Shown piece by piece: positions 23,284-30,880 of a DNA stretch of 30,880 bases. Numbering within the stretch: position 1 is the stretch's first letter; every line of letters begins with the position of its first letter. A model generated the notes under the pieces. It made no database searches. It was not told where the DNA came from and was given only the letters and a program-made list of their open reading frames with translations. The stretch is from Hondaea fermentalgiana. Lineage: Eukaryota > Sar > Bigyra > Thraustochytrida > Thraustochytriidae. Position numbers and translations under genes: made by a program. The stretch covers positions 319,360-350,239 of the forward strand of contig NPFB01000035.1 in the NCBI GenBank assembly GCA_014084085.1. Direction: 5' to 3'.

Positions 23284-25677
23284 TTAATTGCCAAAACAGC
23301 CGCAGCCAAAAATGCCGCCAGAAGACTTGGGGCGCTTGCGGGGCGAGATGGGCCTGGGCCCTCCGTCCGAAGCAGCATCCGGATCTTCGTCTTCGACGTC
23401 GCGTGCGGCCTCCTTCTTGAGACGTGCCTCGATAGCCTCCTTCTTGGCGCGCTCAAAATCGGCGAGCTCGGTAAAGTAAGCCATATCGCGGTTATGCTCG
23501 AGAAATTTGAGACTATGCAGGAAGCTCTCTGGGTTGAGCAAATGCGTGGAGCCAACGACGACGTCCCTGTTGAACGTACGCATGACCTTGTGAATGGCAG
23601 CGAGCTCGGCGTGAGTGGCGCCACCGGCAACAAAGACAATCACGCGCGACCCGCGAGGATTGCGTTTTTCTGTGACGGCCTTGCGAAGGCCCGCGCTCTC
23701 GGCCTCCTCCTTTTTACGCGCAGTGGCAGCTCCGCCATTCTTAGGTCGTGTGCGGGCCGAAAGTGGAGCGCCTTCGGGCGGCGTGGGCGGTGAGGGCGGT
23801 GAAGGCGTCGACGACGGCTCGTCAGTCTTGCGCGTGGCACGAAACGCCTTGACAAAGGCTGAGCCAAAAGAGGATTTGGGCTCCTCCATGCCGGCGGTCA
23901 TTGACCCGCTACTCGAGGGCGCAATGATGCCGTCATCCACAGAGACGGGCGGGTCCATGACGTACGGATAGTCTTCGCGAGGAAGCTGTTTGTTGCACAG
24001 CTTGGCGAGAATCTCGGCAAGGAGAGGCGTGTGTCGGCTGCGTGCGTCCGTCGTGGTCTCGGCGAGCTGCTTGGCAGCCTTGATGCGCTCCTTGCGCGCC
24101 GCATCCTTGACCTTGCGCGAGCTCGTGCTGGTGCTAAGCTGCACGCCTAGGTACGAGAGATTGAGCAGCATGGTTTGCACCGCGAGCGGAAGCGGGGGGT
24201 TGGCTGATTCAAGAATGTGCCTGCGGTCATCCTCGCGAATGCCCGCCTGGGTAATCATGTAGATTCCAACCAATCGCGCAGTCTCCATGTGGCCCACCGT
24301 AGGATCGCGCACGAGCGACATAATTTCCGTGGCCAATGCAGATCCGGAGAGCTCTCGGGCGTTCTCTGTGACGCCTGTGAGCATGGTTTGCTCCAAAAGA
24401 GCAAGATCAAGAATGCGGCGCATGGTAATCTTGTGCATACATAGCCGCACGAGTTGCAAGTGCGTGCCGTGACGCGCAATGAGCTCTTTGTATTCAGGAA
24501 GCTCACGTACAGCGCGTTGGAGGTCCTCGACGCTGAGCTCTCCGTTGGGCTCTGCGCCCGAGCGATTCATCTTGTGCACCGAGGTGCCCATGTAAGTTTG
24601 AAGGTCAGCGTTGAGGTTTTCAATGACTTGGCGAATGTGCAGGTGGCGAAAGTCGACCCAAAGTGGATCGTCTTCGTTGAGCAGGCACGCTCCAATTTCT
24701 GAATCCTTGTCTGGGATGGGTTCGACCACGAGGCGCGGGTCCTCATCCTGGCCATTGTACCTGTCGACGGGGCCCTTAAAGTACCGACAAAGACCATCAT
24801 GCACATTGAGCACGTCATTCGCCAAGGCCTGGTACACGAAAGAATGGAGCAGGGGCGTGGCAGGGTCAGCGGCGCGATCGAGTACAATGAGGGTGGCGCG
24901 CATGGACTGGTTGCCATTGGCCCCGCTGCCGCGCCAGGTAAAATCGCTGTTGGAGTTGATAAAGGTCTTGAAGCGCTGATCAAAGGTGTTGGCCAACTCA
25001 ACGCTGAGCGGACTGTCGGCATCGTATCTAACAAAGGGGTACTCGTTGAGCGTGGCGCAAAGTGTCACCAAATTCTCGGCCATGGACGAAATGCAGGCAG
25101 AGCGATAGGTGCGGCCCTCATTGTACAGCTCGACGAGCGCAGCTGGACGGTCAAAGTGAAAGACGTTTTCTTCGACGGCCATGTAGTTGAGATTGACCTC
25201 GCTGAGCGTGGCGAGACGACGCGTCAGCGCAGGCGTAGATTTGATCTTGGCCAGTTCTTCATCCCCGACGGTGCGAAGAAAGAACACGTGCACGCGACCA
25301 TAGCGAGCCTTTTGCGCGTCCTCAAAGTCGCTACAGAGATGATCGACGGAGACCGCCGTGGGGTCGATGACGTAGACGGCCTCGAGTTCTGGGAAAGGTT
25401 GGCGCTTTTTTTCAAGCGACTCCACAAGGGCAATACCAGCGTCAGTAATGTCAAAGACGCGGACAGCCGCGCCCAGGACACGCGTGGCGCGCTGGTCCAG
25501 CACGAGCACTCTGTAGGCCGCCTCTTTGGCCCCGCGATTGAGCGACCGCAGCATATCGTCCAGAATGGCGCGCCTCGTGATCTCGCGCATACTCTGCCAC
25601 TCGCCGCCCTGGCTCAGCTCTGACCCGGAGAAGGCCATCATGGACGCCGACGAGGCCGGCGCCGCAGAGTACGCCAT
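23284..25677 (-). CDS. SEC1: Sec1/Munc18-family protein (syntaxin-binding, exocytic type)
   Basis: A 797-residue SM protein; these clasp syntaxin and the assembled SNARE bundle to license vesicle fusion at the plasma membrane. It aligns by eye with Munc18/Sec1 from end to end: YRVLVLDQRATRVLGAAVRV near the N-terminus, PELEAVYVIDPTAVSVDHL, RYGRVHVFFLR, LVTLCATLNEYPFVRYDADS, LIVLDRAADPATPLLHSFVY, DDPLWVDFRHLHIRQVIENL, and near the end VIVFVAGGATHAE and VVVGSTHLLNPESFL. These blocks favour the Sec1/Munc18 branch over Vps45, Sly1 or Vps33. It is longer than animal Munc18 (about 600) because of a proline-rich linker near 618-636, an N-terminal extension and a C-terminal tail ending GIFGCGCFGN. The two tail cysteines (792, 794) could be lipid-modified. 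The first in-frame ATG is at 25677. Strong call. Confidence 0.95.
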   Translation of the reverse strand: MAYSAAPASSASMMAFSGSELSQGGEWQSMREITRRAILDDMLRSLNRGAKEAAYRVLVLDQRATRVLGAAVRVFDITDAGIALVESLEKKRQPFPELEAVYVIDPTAVSVDHLCSDFEDAQKARYGRVHVFFLRTVGDEELAKIKSTPALTRRLATLSEVNLNYMAVEENVFHFDRPAALVELYNEGRTYRSACISSMAENLVTLCATLNEYPFVRYDADSPLSVELANTFDQRFKTFINSNSDFTWRGSGANGNQSMRATLIVLDRAADPATPLLHSFVYQALANDVLNVHDGLCRYFKGPVDRYNGQDEDPRLVVEPIPDKDSEIGACLLNEDDPLWVDFRHLHIRQVIENLNADLQTYMGTSVHKMNRSGAEPNGELSVEDLQRAVRELPEYKELIARHGTHLQLVRLCMHKITMRRILDLALLEQTMLTGVTENARELSGSALATEIMSLVRDPTVGHMETARLVGIYMITQAGIREDDRRHILESANPPLPLAVQTMLLNLSYLGVQLSTSTSSRKVKDAARKERIKAAKQLAETTTDARSRHTPLLAEILAKLCNKQLPREDYPYVMDPPVSVDDGIIAPSSSGSMTAGMEEPKSSFGSAFVKAFRATRKTDEPSSTPSPPSPPTPPEGAPLSARTRPKNGGAATARKKEEAESAGLRKAVTEKRNPRGSRVIVFVAGGATHAELAAIHKVMRTFNRDVVVGSTHLLNPESFLHSLKFLEHNRDMAYFTELADFERAKKEAIEARLKKEAARDVEDEDPDAASDGGPRPISPRKRPKSSGGIFGCGCFGN

Positions 25678-26187
25678 CGCGCCCGCTCGCGAATCGTTCG
25701 CGCCGCGTCGAGCAGCAGAGCGAGCGAAGCGCCTTTGTTTTCCTTCCTTCGTGCCGAGCCGGTGCCGCTGAAGCTCGCTCGAAGGACGGTCGATCAATCA
25801 AGCAGCCTACTCGACTCTGCCCGTCGTCCTCGCTCCGCGTCGCTTCGTACGCGCGCCTCGAGGCCCGGGCTGCACGCAACGAGCCAGCGAGCGAGCGAAC
25901 GAGCTTTGCTCTGCTCTGCTTTGCTGCGAGGCGTCGGATGAATGAGGATGATGTCTATGCGGTGTGACCGGAAATCTTTTTGCCACTCCTTCATCCGTCG
26001 ACACAACGACAACAAAAACGAGGAGGAAGCAAGGAGGGATGAGTCGGAAAAGGAGACAATGCGAATATGTGCAGATGGCAGGCAGAACCAGCAAGCTCTC
26101 TGCGACATGGCCGGACCCGGAGAGAGTTTTGCAAGTGGTCGAAACGAGGAGAGCGAGTGGACGGAGAAGAAAGGAAGAGAAAAGAAA
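25678..26187. other. Spacer between Sec1/Munc18 and DXO/RAI1
   Basis: 510 bp between two minus-strand genes: the Sec1/Munc18 leader and the DXO/RAI1 3' region. It contains a (CTCTG)n-type repeat (25905-25925) about 230 bp before the Sec1/Munc18 ATG. The half next to DXO (about 25940-26187) is A-rich on the plus strand. No gene seen. Confidence 0.55.
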
Positions 26188-27429
26188 TTACAAATAGATG
26201 TTGAGATCGTCAAAGACCTCCTCGGGGAGGCGGTAGTCCTGGAAAAGCTCGAGATCGCCGTCCAGCGTGGTCTTGAGAAGGTAGATGGGACTGGCGTTGA
26301 TCGAAGAGCGGGGAATGTTGGGAATGAGACGAATGAGCCAGGCGAGAACGTGATCGAGGAATTTGATACACAAAACAGAATCCCAGTGCGGCTCCTTGAG
26401 ACCATTGGGAATGTCAAGCGTCTTGAGGAATTGCGTCTTGCGCAAGCTGCCATCATCATCCCGGAAGCCAACGAGAATATAAGGAACTCCGGAAAGAAAA
26501 CTTTGGCAGTACCACTTGAGCAGCTTGAAGCGCTCAAAAGATCGCACGTTGGACGGCGTCTCGAGCAAGCGCGTGACCTTGAGTTCCACGTCGCTGCCAC
26601 GTGGGTCGCGGCAGTCCATCTCCGCCGCAGCAACGACGAGTTTATCGGCGACGCGTGTCTTGAAGACGCGGCAATAGCACTCGCTGGGATCAACAGCGCG
26701 TGCTTCGGTTTCCTTGCCCTGAGGCCGCGTCATGACCTCCTCGAACTTGTAGCCATAGTACATGAAGCGTTTGAGCTTGGAGGACATGTTCTTGTCATCT
26801 TCGACCTTGGACGGCGGTTCACGATTTGACAGGTAAAGAACCCCGTCGCATTTCCACACAGCCATCTCGAAGGTGTCGCGCCGTAGGAAAGGGGCACACA
26901 TGAGCTTGGTGAGAATGCCGCGCCATGCCACGACTGCGGGTTTGCGCTCAAAGCCAGCCTTTTGGAGCGACCGCAAAATGTGGTCGAGGGAGTCGGGCAC
27001 GGGTGGCGTCCACGCACGCTCAAAGTCATCAAAGCCTTCGTTGAGGTCGCGACCGAATTTGCCTCCGAGCATATTGAGCAATCCGTACCCTGAATTGTCT
27101 CCGTATTGCCATTCGCGTTGGGCGTTTCGCGTCATGCACCCAACCTCGACCGGCTGCTGAAGGCCAACTTGGATCTGCGACCTGCGCAGGGCTTTCAGGC
27201 ACTCTGCGACATCGAGCGTCTCCTTGTGCGCCGCCAGGGCTGGGCGTTTGGGCGTCTTGGGCGTCTTGGCTCGCTGCTGCTCGTCGTCGTCGCCATCTCT
27301 TTCGCCTGTCGTCGCCGCCGCCGTCGTCTGGGACCTGCTGCTCTTTGCGGCTGCGGCTGCGCCAGCTGCAGACGCGGCCGACGGGGCCGCGCGCGGCCGT
27401 TTGTTGGGCCGCGGCCGGCCCGCCTCCAT
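26188..27429 (-). CDS. DXO: DXO/RAI1 family decapping and 5'-3' exonuclease
   Basis: A 413-residue protein of the DXO/Rai1 family, which removes defective or non-canonical (including NAD) caps from RNA and, in DXO, degrades the exposed RNA. Key blocks: VAWRGILTKLMCAP at 168-180 with Arg170; YYGYKFEE with Glu230; AAEMDC with Glu270 and Asp272; ELKV with Glu282 and Lys284; and KLLKWYCQSFLSGVPYILVG then FRDDDG (302-327). The spacing of Glu230 to Glu270 and the ExD/ExK pair correspond to the metal-binding and catalytic residues known from mouse DXO, with a shorter loop between ExD and ExK. The N-terminal 60 residues are Ala-rich and basic (RPRPNKRPR), suggesting nuclear localisation. The ATG at 27429 is the first in frame. 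Whether it also partners an Xrn2-like nuclease, as fungal Rai1 does, cannot be told. Confidence 0.95.
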   Translation of the reverse strand: MEAGRPRPNKRPRAAPSAASAAGAAAAAKSSRSQTTAAATTGERDGDDDEQQRAKTPKTPKRPALAAHKETLDVAECLKALRRSQIQVGLQQPVEVGCMTRNAQREWQYGDNSGYGLLNMLGGKFGRDLNEGFDDFERAWTPPVPDSLDHILRSLQKAGFERKPAVVAWRGILTKLMCAPFLRRDTFEMAVWKCDGVLYLSNREPPSKVEDDKNMSSKLKRFMYYGYKFEEVMTRPQGKETEARAVDPSECYCRVFKTRVADKLVVAAAEMDCRDPRGSDVELKVTRLLETPSNVRSFERFKLLKWYCQSFLSGVPYILVGFRDDDGSLRKTQFLKTLDIPNGLKEPHWDSVLCIKFLDHVLAWLIRLIPNIPRSSINASPIYLLKTTLDGDLELFQDYRLPEEVFDDLNIYL

Positions 27430-27951
27430 GGCGCCGCGGCGCGCGTGGGCTCTGCGCGGAAAACGGGGGCCTGCCTCGTTGTGTTTTTCCCCTCTCTTTT
27501 GTCGCTGTGCTGTCGTTGTTGTTGCTGCCGTCAAATCAAAACTATCCAAAAGATCCGTTCAATTTTTTTGCCGCCCTGGCACTGCGCTGCACTGTCTGCA
27601 CTGCGCTGCACTGCTGGCACTGCCCGCCGGCTGGCCGAGGCGATAGGTAACCTGCGGACCGTGAGAAAGAACAGCAGAGAAGAGCGCTTGTTGTGTTTCG
27701 CCTCGCCTCGCCTATCCGAGGAGCTACCGATGGTCACGCTGCTCCCGTATCGCAAAAGGTGCAACACGAGCTCGATCGATTTTTAATATTTTGGAGTAGA
27801 ACTACGCTATTGCTGCTTGTATACATACATACATACATGTCTGGTGTTGCGAGGAAGCTGGGTACTAGTTCTTGATCACATACAACTTGACGAAGTCCTC
27901 CGTCTCGGCCATTCGCGCAAAACCTCGTTTACTCAAGGCAAGGTTAGCACC
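27430..27951. other. Divergent spacer between DXO/RAI1 and the 341-aa gene
   Basis: 522 bp with two divergent starts. It holds GCACTG/CTGCACTG repeats (about 27588-27626), an AT-rich patch near 27781-27800 that could be a core promoter, and an (ATAC)n run at 27820-27839. No supported ORF. Confidence 0.55.
27820..27839 (+). repeat. (ATAC)n tetranucleotide microsatellite
   Basis: About five ATAC/CATA units, 113 bp upstream of the ATG of the 341-aa gene. Confidence 0.75.
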
Positions 27952-28977
27952 ATGAGCGACGCGCAAGTCCAGCGGACGTACTGGGAGACCTCGAGAGTCG
28001 AGAAGCGGCGCAGCACGCTTGGAAGAGGTGTGTCTGCGCCTGTGGCGCAACGTAAGGGGGCACGCAAGAAGCCTTTTCAAAACGCGCAAAGCGAAGACGC
28101 ACAACATCACCGACAAGAGCAGCAGCAGCAGCGCAAGCCTGCACAGCAGGATGCGCTCAAACTCGTTCCAGAAAACACGTATTCACAACAAGCGCCATGG
28201 GAAAACGGCAGTCGGAACGTGACGGGTTCGCGAATGAAGAGTGCACCACGCATGGCGCCTCTGCTGGGTCCAATACATGCTTCGGCACGTCTGCAAGACG
28301 AAAGTGAAGGCGATTTGCCCTGTTATCGCTTGGGTACGGTCCTTCCTAAATTTGGACGAGCGCAAAGTCCGCCAAGACGTCACCCAGAAGCGAGTGCGCG
28401 AGCTACAGCTTCGCTGCGTTGCGTCACGCCGGATCCTTTCCGAGACTCCGAGTCTCGCTCGACATTGAGGTCGCCCTCGCCCATGCCTTTGGCCGGCAAC
28501 AATCATGCCGCCGCCCGGCAAAACAAGGACCCTGCACAGCCTCAGCAACGTCGACCGTGGACCGCGGTCCGCGAGAGCGAGGGCTTGACGCTGGAGCAGG
28601 AAGTTCGCGTTCGCTCTCGCACAGTGAATTCAATCTGCAGAGACATTGAGCGTCGACGGCACGCCGCTCGCCAGCAGCTAAAGATCCGTGACCTGACGGA
28701 ACGCGTCCAGACGCAGGCCAAGGCCTCGATGGATCGCGAAATCGAGATGCGCGAGCGCCTTGCGCGCGAATTTCCGAATTTCCCCATTCCCCTGCAAAAG
28801 AGCTGGGAGCTCGCGCTGGAACGCCGTAGTCAGGGTCCTTTGGGGTTCAAAGACCCAAGCGGCATGGAAGAAGCGGAAGGCGGGATGCCTCCCGCTCCCC
28901 GATTTCACGATGAGTCGAGCAATACCACCGAAGAGCCTTTGTATTTGCGCTATTTGCGTGCGAAAAAGTATCATTGA
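27952..28977 (+). CDS. Uncharacterised basic 341-aa protein
   Basis: I do not recognise a family. The N-terminal two thirds is basic and disordered, with a Gln-rich patch (HHRQEQQQQRKPAQQ, about residues 48-62) and several Ser-Pro sites. Residues about 214-285 are predicted-looking amphipathic helix rich in Arg, Glu and Gln (LTLEQEVRVRSRT, then RDIERRRHAARQQL, then a DREIEMRERLAREFP stretch), which could form a short coiled coil. The C-terminus ends LYLRYLRAKKYH. No signal peptide or membrane segment. The ATG at 27952 is the first in frame and has the strong context CACC before ATG. It is convergent with the 300-aa gene. A cytoskeletal or flagellar role would fit the composition, but that is only a guess. 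Confidence 0.7.
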   Translation: MSDAQVQRTYWETSRVEKRRSTLGRGVSAPVAQRKGARKKPFQNAQSEDAQHHRQEQQQQRKPAQQDALKLVPENTYSQQAPWENGSRNVTGSRMKSAPRMAPLLGPIHASARLQDESEGDLPCYRLGTVLPKFGRAQSPPRRHPEASARATASLRCVTPDPFRDSESRSTLRSPSPMPLAGNNHAAARQNKDPAQPQQRRPWTAVRESEGLTLEQEVRVRSRTVNSICRDIERRRHAARQQLKIRDLTERVQTQAKASMDREIEMRERLAREFPNFPIPLQKSWELALERRSQGPLGFKDPSGMEEAEGGMPPAPRFHDESSNTTEEPLYLRYLRAKKYH

Positions 28978-29295
28978 GTCCTCATTGGACTCTCGAGTGG
29001 AAGAGTCGAAAATTGGAGGGCGGACGGTGACTGTTTGTCTGTCTATCTGTGTGGCCATCGATCGGTAAAGCATTATGTGGTGTGTTGTAGTCTAGATAAT
29101 TCATGTTATTATGTGTTCATATGTTGCAGCGTCTCCCAGCGTGGTGCGGGTCTTCACGAAGCGTGCAGAGCGAGCGCCCTTTACTTTTATTCACTGATGA
29201 TCAGTCGTACAATATTTGAGGAAGAATCTTGTCGGCCATGAGTTCCTGATTGACCGTGAGGCGCGCCAAAGGAAAAAGTAGTGGAGTGTATGTGC
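28978..29295. other. Convergent spacer between the 341-aa and 300-aa genes
   Basis: 318 bp, with AT-rich stretches near 29070-29130 suited to 3'-end formation for both genes. No ORF or repeat of note. Confidence 0.55.
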
Positions 29296-30198
29296 TCACG
29301 AGTATTCGTTGACAATCTTTGTCCACGGGATAAAGAGCGTCTTGGAGAGCCTGTTCATCTTCCAGTTATTTTGCATAATGACTTTGTCGTGCGCGGACTC
29401 GGGGCCGTCGCGAATAGGTTGCAGTATGTAGTCAGAGTTCATTTGCGAGCGCAAGGCCTCGCGGACGGCTTCGAGACCTGGGGATACAAAAACAATCCGC
29501 GTGCCGTCGGGAAGGACCTCGTCAAAGTGGGGCGCTTTAGATTCCACGACCTCGGGAACGCAGAGGCGCTCAGAGTGCAGCGCCTCGCGGAACTGCGAGA
29601 GGTGGCCGCTCTCCCAAATGAACTTTGCGAGACGGTCAAGGTCGGCGTACACCTCTCGATGGTGGTCCTCGAGCGCGACGACCTCTTGCGCGCGCAGCGA
29701 GAAAAGGAGGAAGAGCTCGACCCAGTTTCTCGGGTTCCGTCGCACCGTCCTGGTCACGCTGTCAAAGACGAGGCGGATGCAGGCGTCGTTTTGCGCCTGG
29801 TAGCGGAGGTCCGCCTCGCTCGCCTGGACGCCCATGGCCGCGCAGCGGTCCAGGAAGAGCTCCGTGTGCGACGCGAAGGCGAAGACCTCATCCTTGGGGA
29901 AGTTCTCGCGCTCGGTCTCCAGCGCCAGGGGGTTCGCGGGCCGGCGTCGTCGTCGTTCCGCCTTGGGCACGTCTGGAGGAGGCGTGAAGGCCGCCGCTGC
30001 GGCGACAGCGGCGGCCGTGGCCGGGATCTCCTTGGTCCTGCTGCTGAGGGCCGCTGCGCGGGACTGGGCCTCGAGGTAGTATCTGCCGCGGCTGAGGCGC
30101 TGCTCGCGTTTCGGATGGCCGAGCTGCGGCTTCGCCTCGACCCATCCCGCCTGGCCCTGCGCGCGGCCCGACCCCGCGTCCGACTGCGCCGCGCCCAT
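29296..30198 (-). CDS. Uncharacterised 300-aa protein with N-myristoylation-type start
   Basis: Family not recognised. From the ATG at 30198 the protein begins MGAAQSDAG, which fits the N-myristoylation pattern (Gly2, small residues, Ser6), suggesting membrane anchoring. A low-complexity Ala/Pro/Arg stretch fills about 45-90. The rest is a compact, mostly helical domain of about 205 residues: DEVFAFASHTELFLDRCAAM, ACIRLVFDSVTRTVRRNPRN, WVELFLLFSLRAQEVVALED, FIWESGHLSQFREALHSERL, and an end with NNWKMNRLSKTLFIPW. The even composition argues for a real folded domain. The reading frame continues upstream through a (CATG)n repeat that supplies more in-frame ATGs, so a longer N-terminus cannot be excluded; I choose 30198 because the upstream translation is repeat-derived. 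Confidence 0.72.
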   Translation of the reverse strand: MGAAQSDAGSGRAQGQAGWVEAKPQLGHPKREQRLSRGRYYLEAQSRAAALSSRTKEIPATAAAVAAAAAFTPPPDVPKAERRRRRPANPLALETERENFPKDEVFAFASHTELFLDRCAAMGVQASEADLRYQAQNDACIRLVFDSVTRTVRRNPRNWVELFLLFSLRAQEVVALEDHHREVYADLDRLAKFIWESGHLSQFREALHSERLCVPEVVESKAPHFDEVLPDGTRIVFVSPGLEAVREALRSQMNSDYILQPIRDGPESAHDKVIMQNNWKMNRLSKTLFIPWTKIVNEYS

Positions 30199-30519
30199 GC
30201 GTCCTCCGCGCCAGCGCTCACGAACGCGAACCAGAAGACGCAGAAGAAGCAGAAGAAGCAGCAGAAGAAGCGAGCTTCGCGCGCGAGGATCGCTTTCCCA
30301 AGCAAGCAGGCAGGCAAGCGATCGCGCCGGGGATCGCTCGCTCGATCGCCGAGCGCCTCCGCCCTCGCCGCCGCCGCCCTCGCCGCGCCCGCCGCCCTCG
30401 CCGCGCGCTCCGCCGGCCTCCTCCTCCCGCGCCTGCCGCGCCTGCCGCTCCTCCGCCGGCGGCCTCGCGCGATCCGGGTCTGCTCTGCTCTGCTCTGCTC
30501 GCCGCGTCGCCACGGGCGG

Positions 30520-30575
30520 CATGCATGCAGCATGCATGCATGCATGCATGCATGCATGCATGCATGCATGCATGC
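30520..30575. repeat. (CATG)n self-complementary tetranucleotide repeat
   Basis: About a dozen CATG units with one AGC interruption near the left end. The unit is its own reverse complement, so the tract can form a hairpin or cruciform. On the minus strand, toward the 300-aa gene, it supplies ATG codons in all three frames. Confidence 0.9.
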
Positions 30576-30709
30576 TCTCCCTCCGCTGCCAGCAGCGACC
30601 AAGCTCGCCGCCTCGATCAGAGAGCCCGATGCCGCCCGCACGGCTGCTTTCTTGCGCCCGGCGCACGCTCGGGGCGCGGAGGCGCGGCCGCCGGGACGGA
30701 TGGGCGAGA

Positions 30710-30786
30710 CGACGAGATGGGATGAGATGGGATGAGACGAGACGAGGCGAGACGAGATGAGATGAGATGAGATGAGATGAGACGAG
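30710..30786 (+). repeat. GATGA/GACGA pentanucleotide repeat
   Basis: A run of GATGA units, with GACGA and GATGG variants, near the right edge of the window. Confidence 0.8.
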
Positions 30787-30880
30787 GACGGGTGCGGAGG
30801 GAGGAGAGGAGGCGTGTGCCGCGGCACGTGGCCAGCGCGGGGCCACGCTCCGCCCGGCGCGACGCCCGCGGAGGGCGAGG

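Larger units (their letters stand above)
30199..30880. other. Repeat-rich leader/promoter region of the 300-aa gene
   Basis: Contains GAAGCA-type repeats (about 30236-30270), GCC/CGC-rich sequence (30350-30430), (CTCTG)n (30478-30500), (CATG)n (30520-30575) and a GATGA pentamer repeat (about 30710-30786). No second gene is supported before the window ends. Confidence 0.6.

Noticed and set aside
27952..28977. Enkurin-domain assignment for the 341-aa protein
   Set aside because: I considered it because of its basic character and C-terminal helices, but the enkurin IQ-like and central motifs are not present.
29296..30198. MOB kinase-activator assignment for the 300-aa protein
   Set aside because: The Cys/His zinc-binding residues and core motifs of MOB proteins are absent.
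1..30880. Transposons, viral insertions, CRISPR arrays, rRNA or telomeric repeats
   Set aside because: I saw no transposase, integrase or reverse transcriptase signatures, no long terminal repeats, no regularly spaced repeat array, no rRNA core sequences and no telomere units.

Overview
The window is nuclear DNA of a GC-rich, compact, intron-poor eukaryote. Thirteen long open reading frames are supported, each running uninterrupted from a first in-frame ATG to a stop. Ten match eukaryote-only or eukaryote-typical families: SCP/Dullard phosphatase, DPH2, RPA43, NSE3/MAGE, USP-type deubiquitinase, BMT2, CEP131, Sec1/Munc18, DXO/RAI1, plus a conserved-looking Rossmann-type protein that I cannot name. 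CEP131 is a centriole/cilium protein, which points to an organism with flagellated cells and argues against higher fungi and seed plants. GC richness, intron poverty and abundant tetra- and pentanucleotide microsatellites would fit a heterotrophic stramenopile such as a thraustochytrid, but this is inference; no taxonomic marker is present.

Layout. Positions 1-3906 hold no convincing gene: the stretch is low-complexity, with (CTCTG)n, (ATCG)n, (CTGT)n, (GGGC)n and polypurine/polypyrimidine blocks, ending in a TATA-like element. Then follow: SCP-like phosphatase (+, 3907-4968); a 1 kb spacer with a diverged duplication; DPH2 (+, 5994-7580); RPA43 (-, 7933-8715); a 1.9 kb divergent spacer; NSE3 (+, 10622-11614); USP (-, 11940-13649); BMT2 (+, 14329-15375); CEP131 (-, 15679-18003); an unknown 748-aa protein (+, 18873-21119); an unknown 515-aa Rossmann-like protein (-, 21177-22724); Sec1/Munc18 (-, 23284-25677); DXO/RAI1 (-, 26188-27429); an unknown basic 341-aa protein (+, 27952-28977); and an unknown 300-aa protein with an N-myristoylation-type start (-, 29296-30198). 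The window ends in a repeat-rich leader containing a (CATG)n tract.

Gene relations. The genes are not an operon or pathway cluster. Several serve gene expression and ribosome production: RPA43 (RNA polymerase I), BMT2 (large-subunit rRNA methylation), DPH2 (elongation factor 2 modification), DXO/RAI1 (mRNA cap surveillance). NSE3 serves DNA repair, the USP protein turnover, Sec1/Munc18 vesicle fusion, CEP131 cilium assembly. Genes alternate between divergent pairs with repeat-rich spacers and convergent pairs with short ones (57-352 bp). The main candidates for undescribed biology are the four unassigned proteins, a (CATG)n repeat that scatters start codons in every frame upstream of one of them, and a diverged tandem duplication after the first gene.
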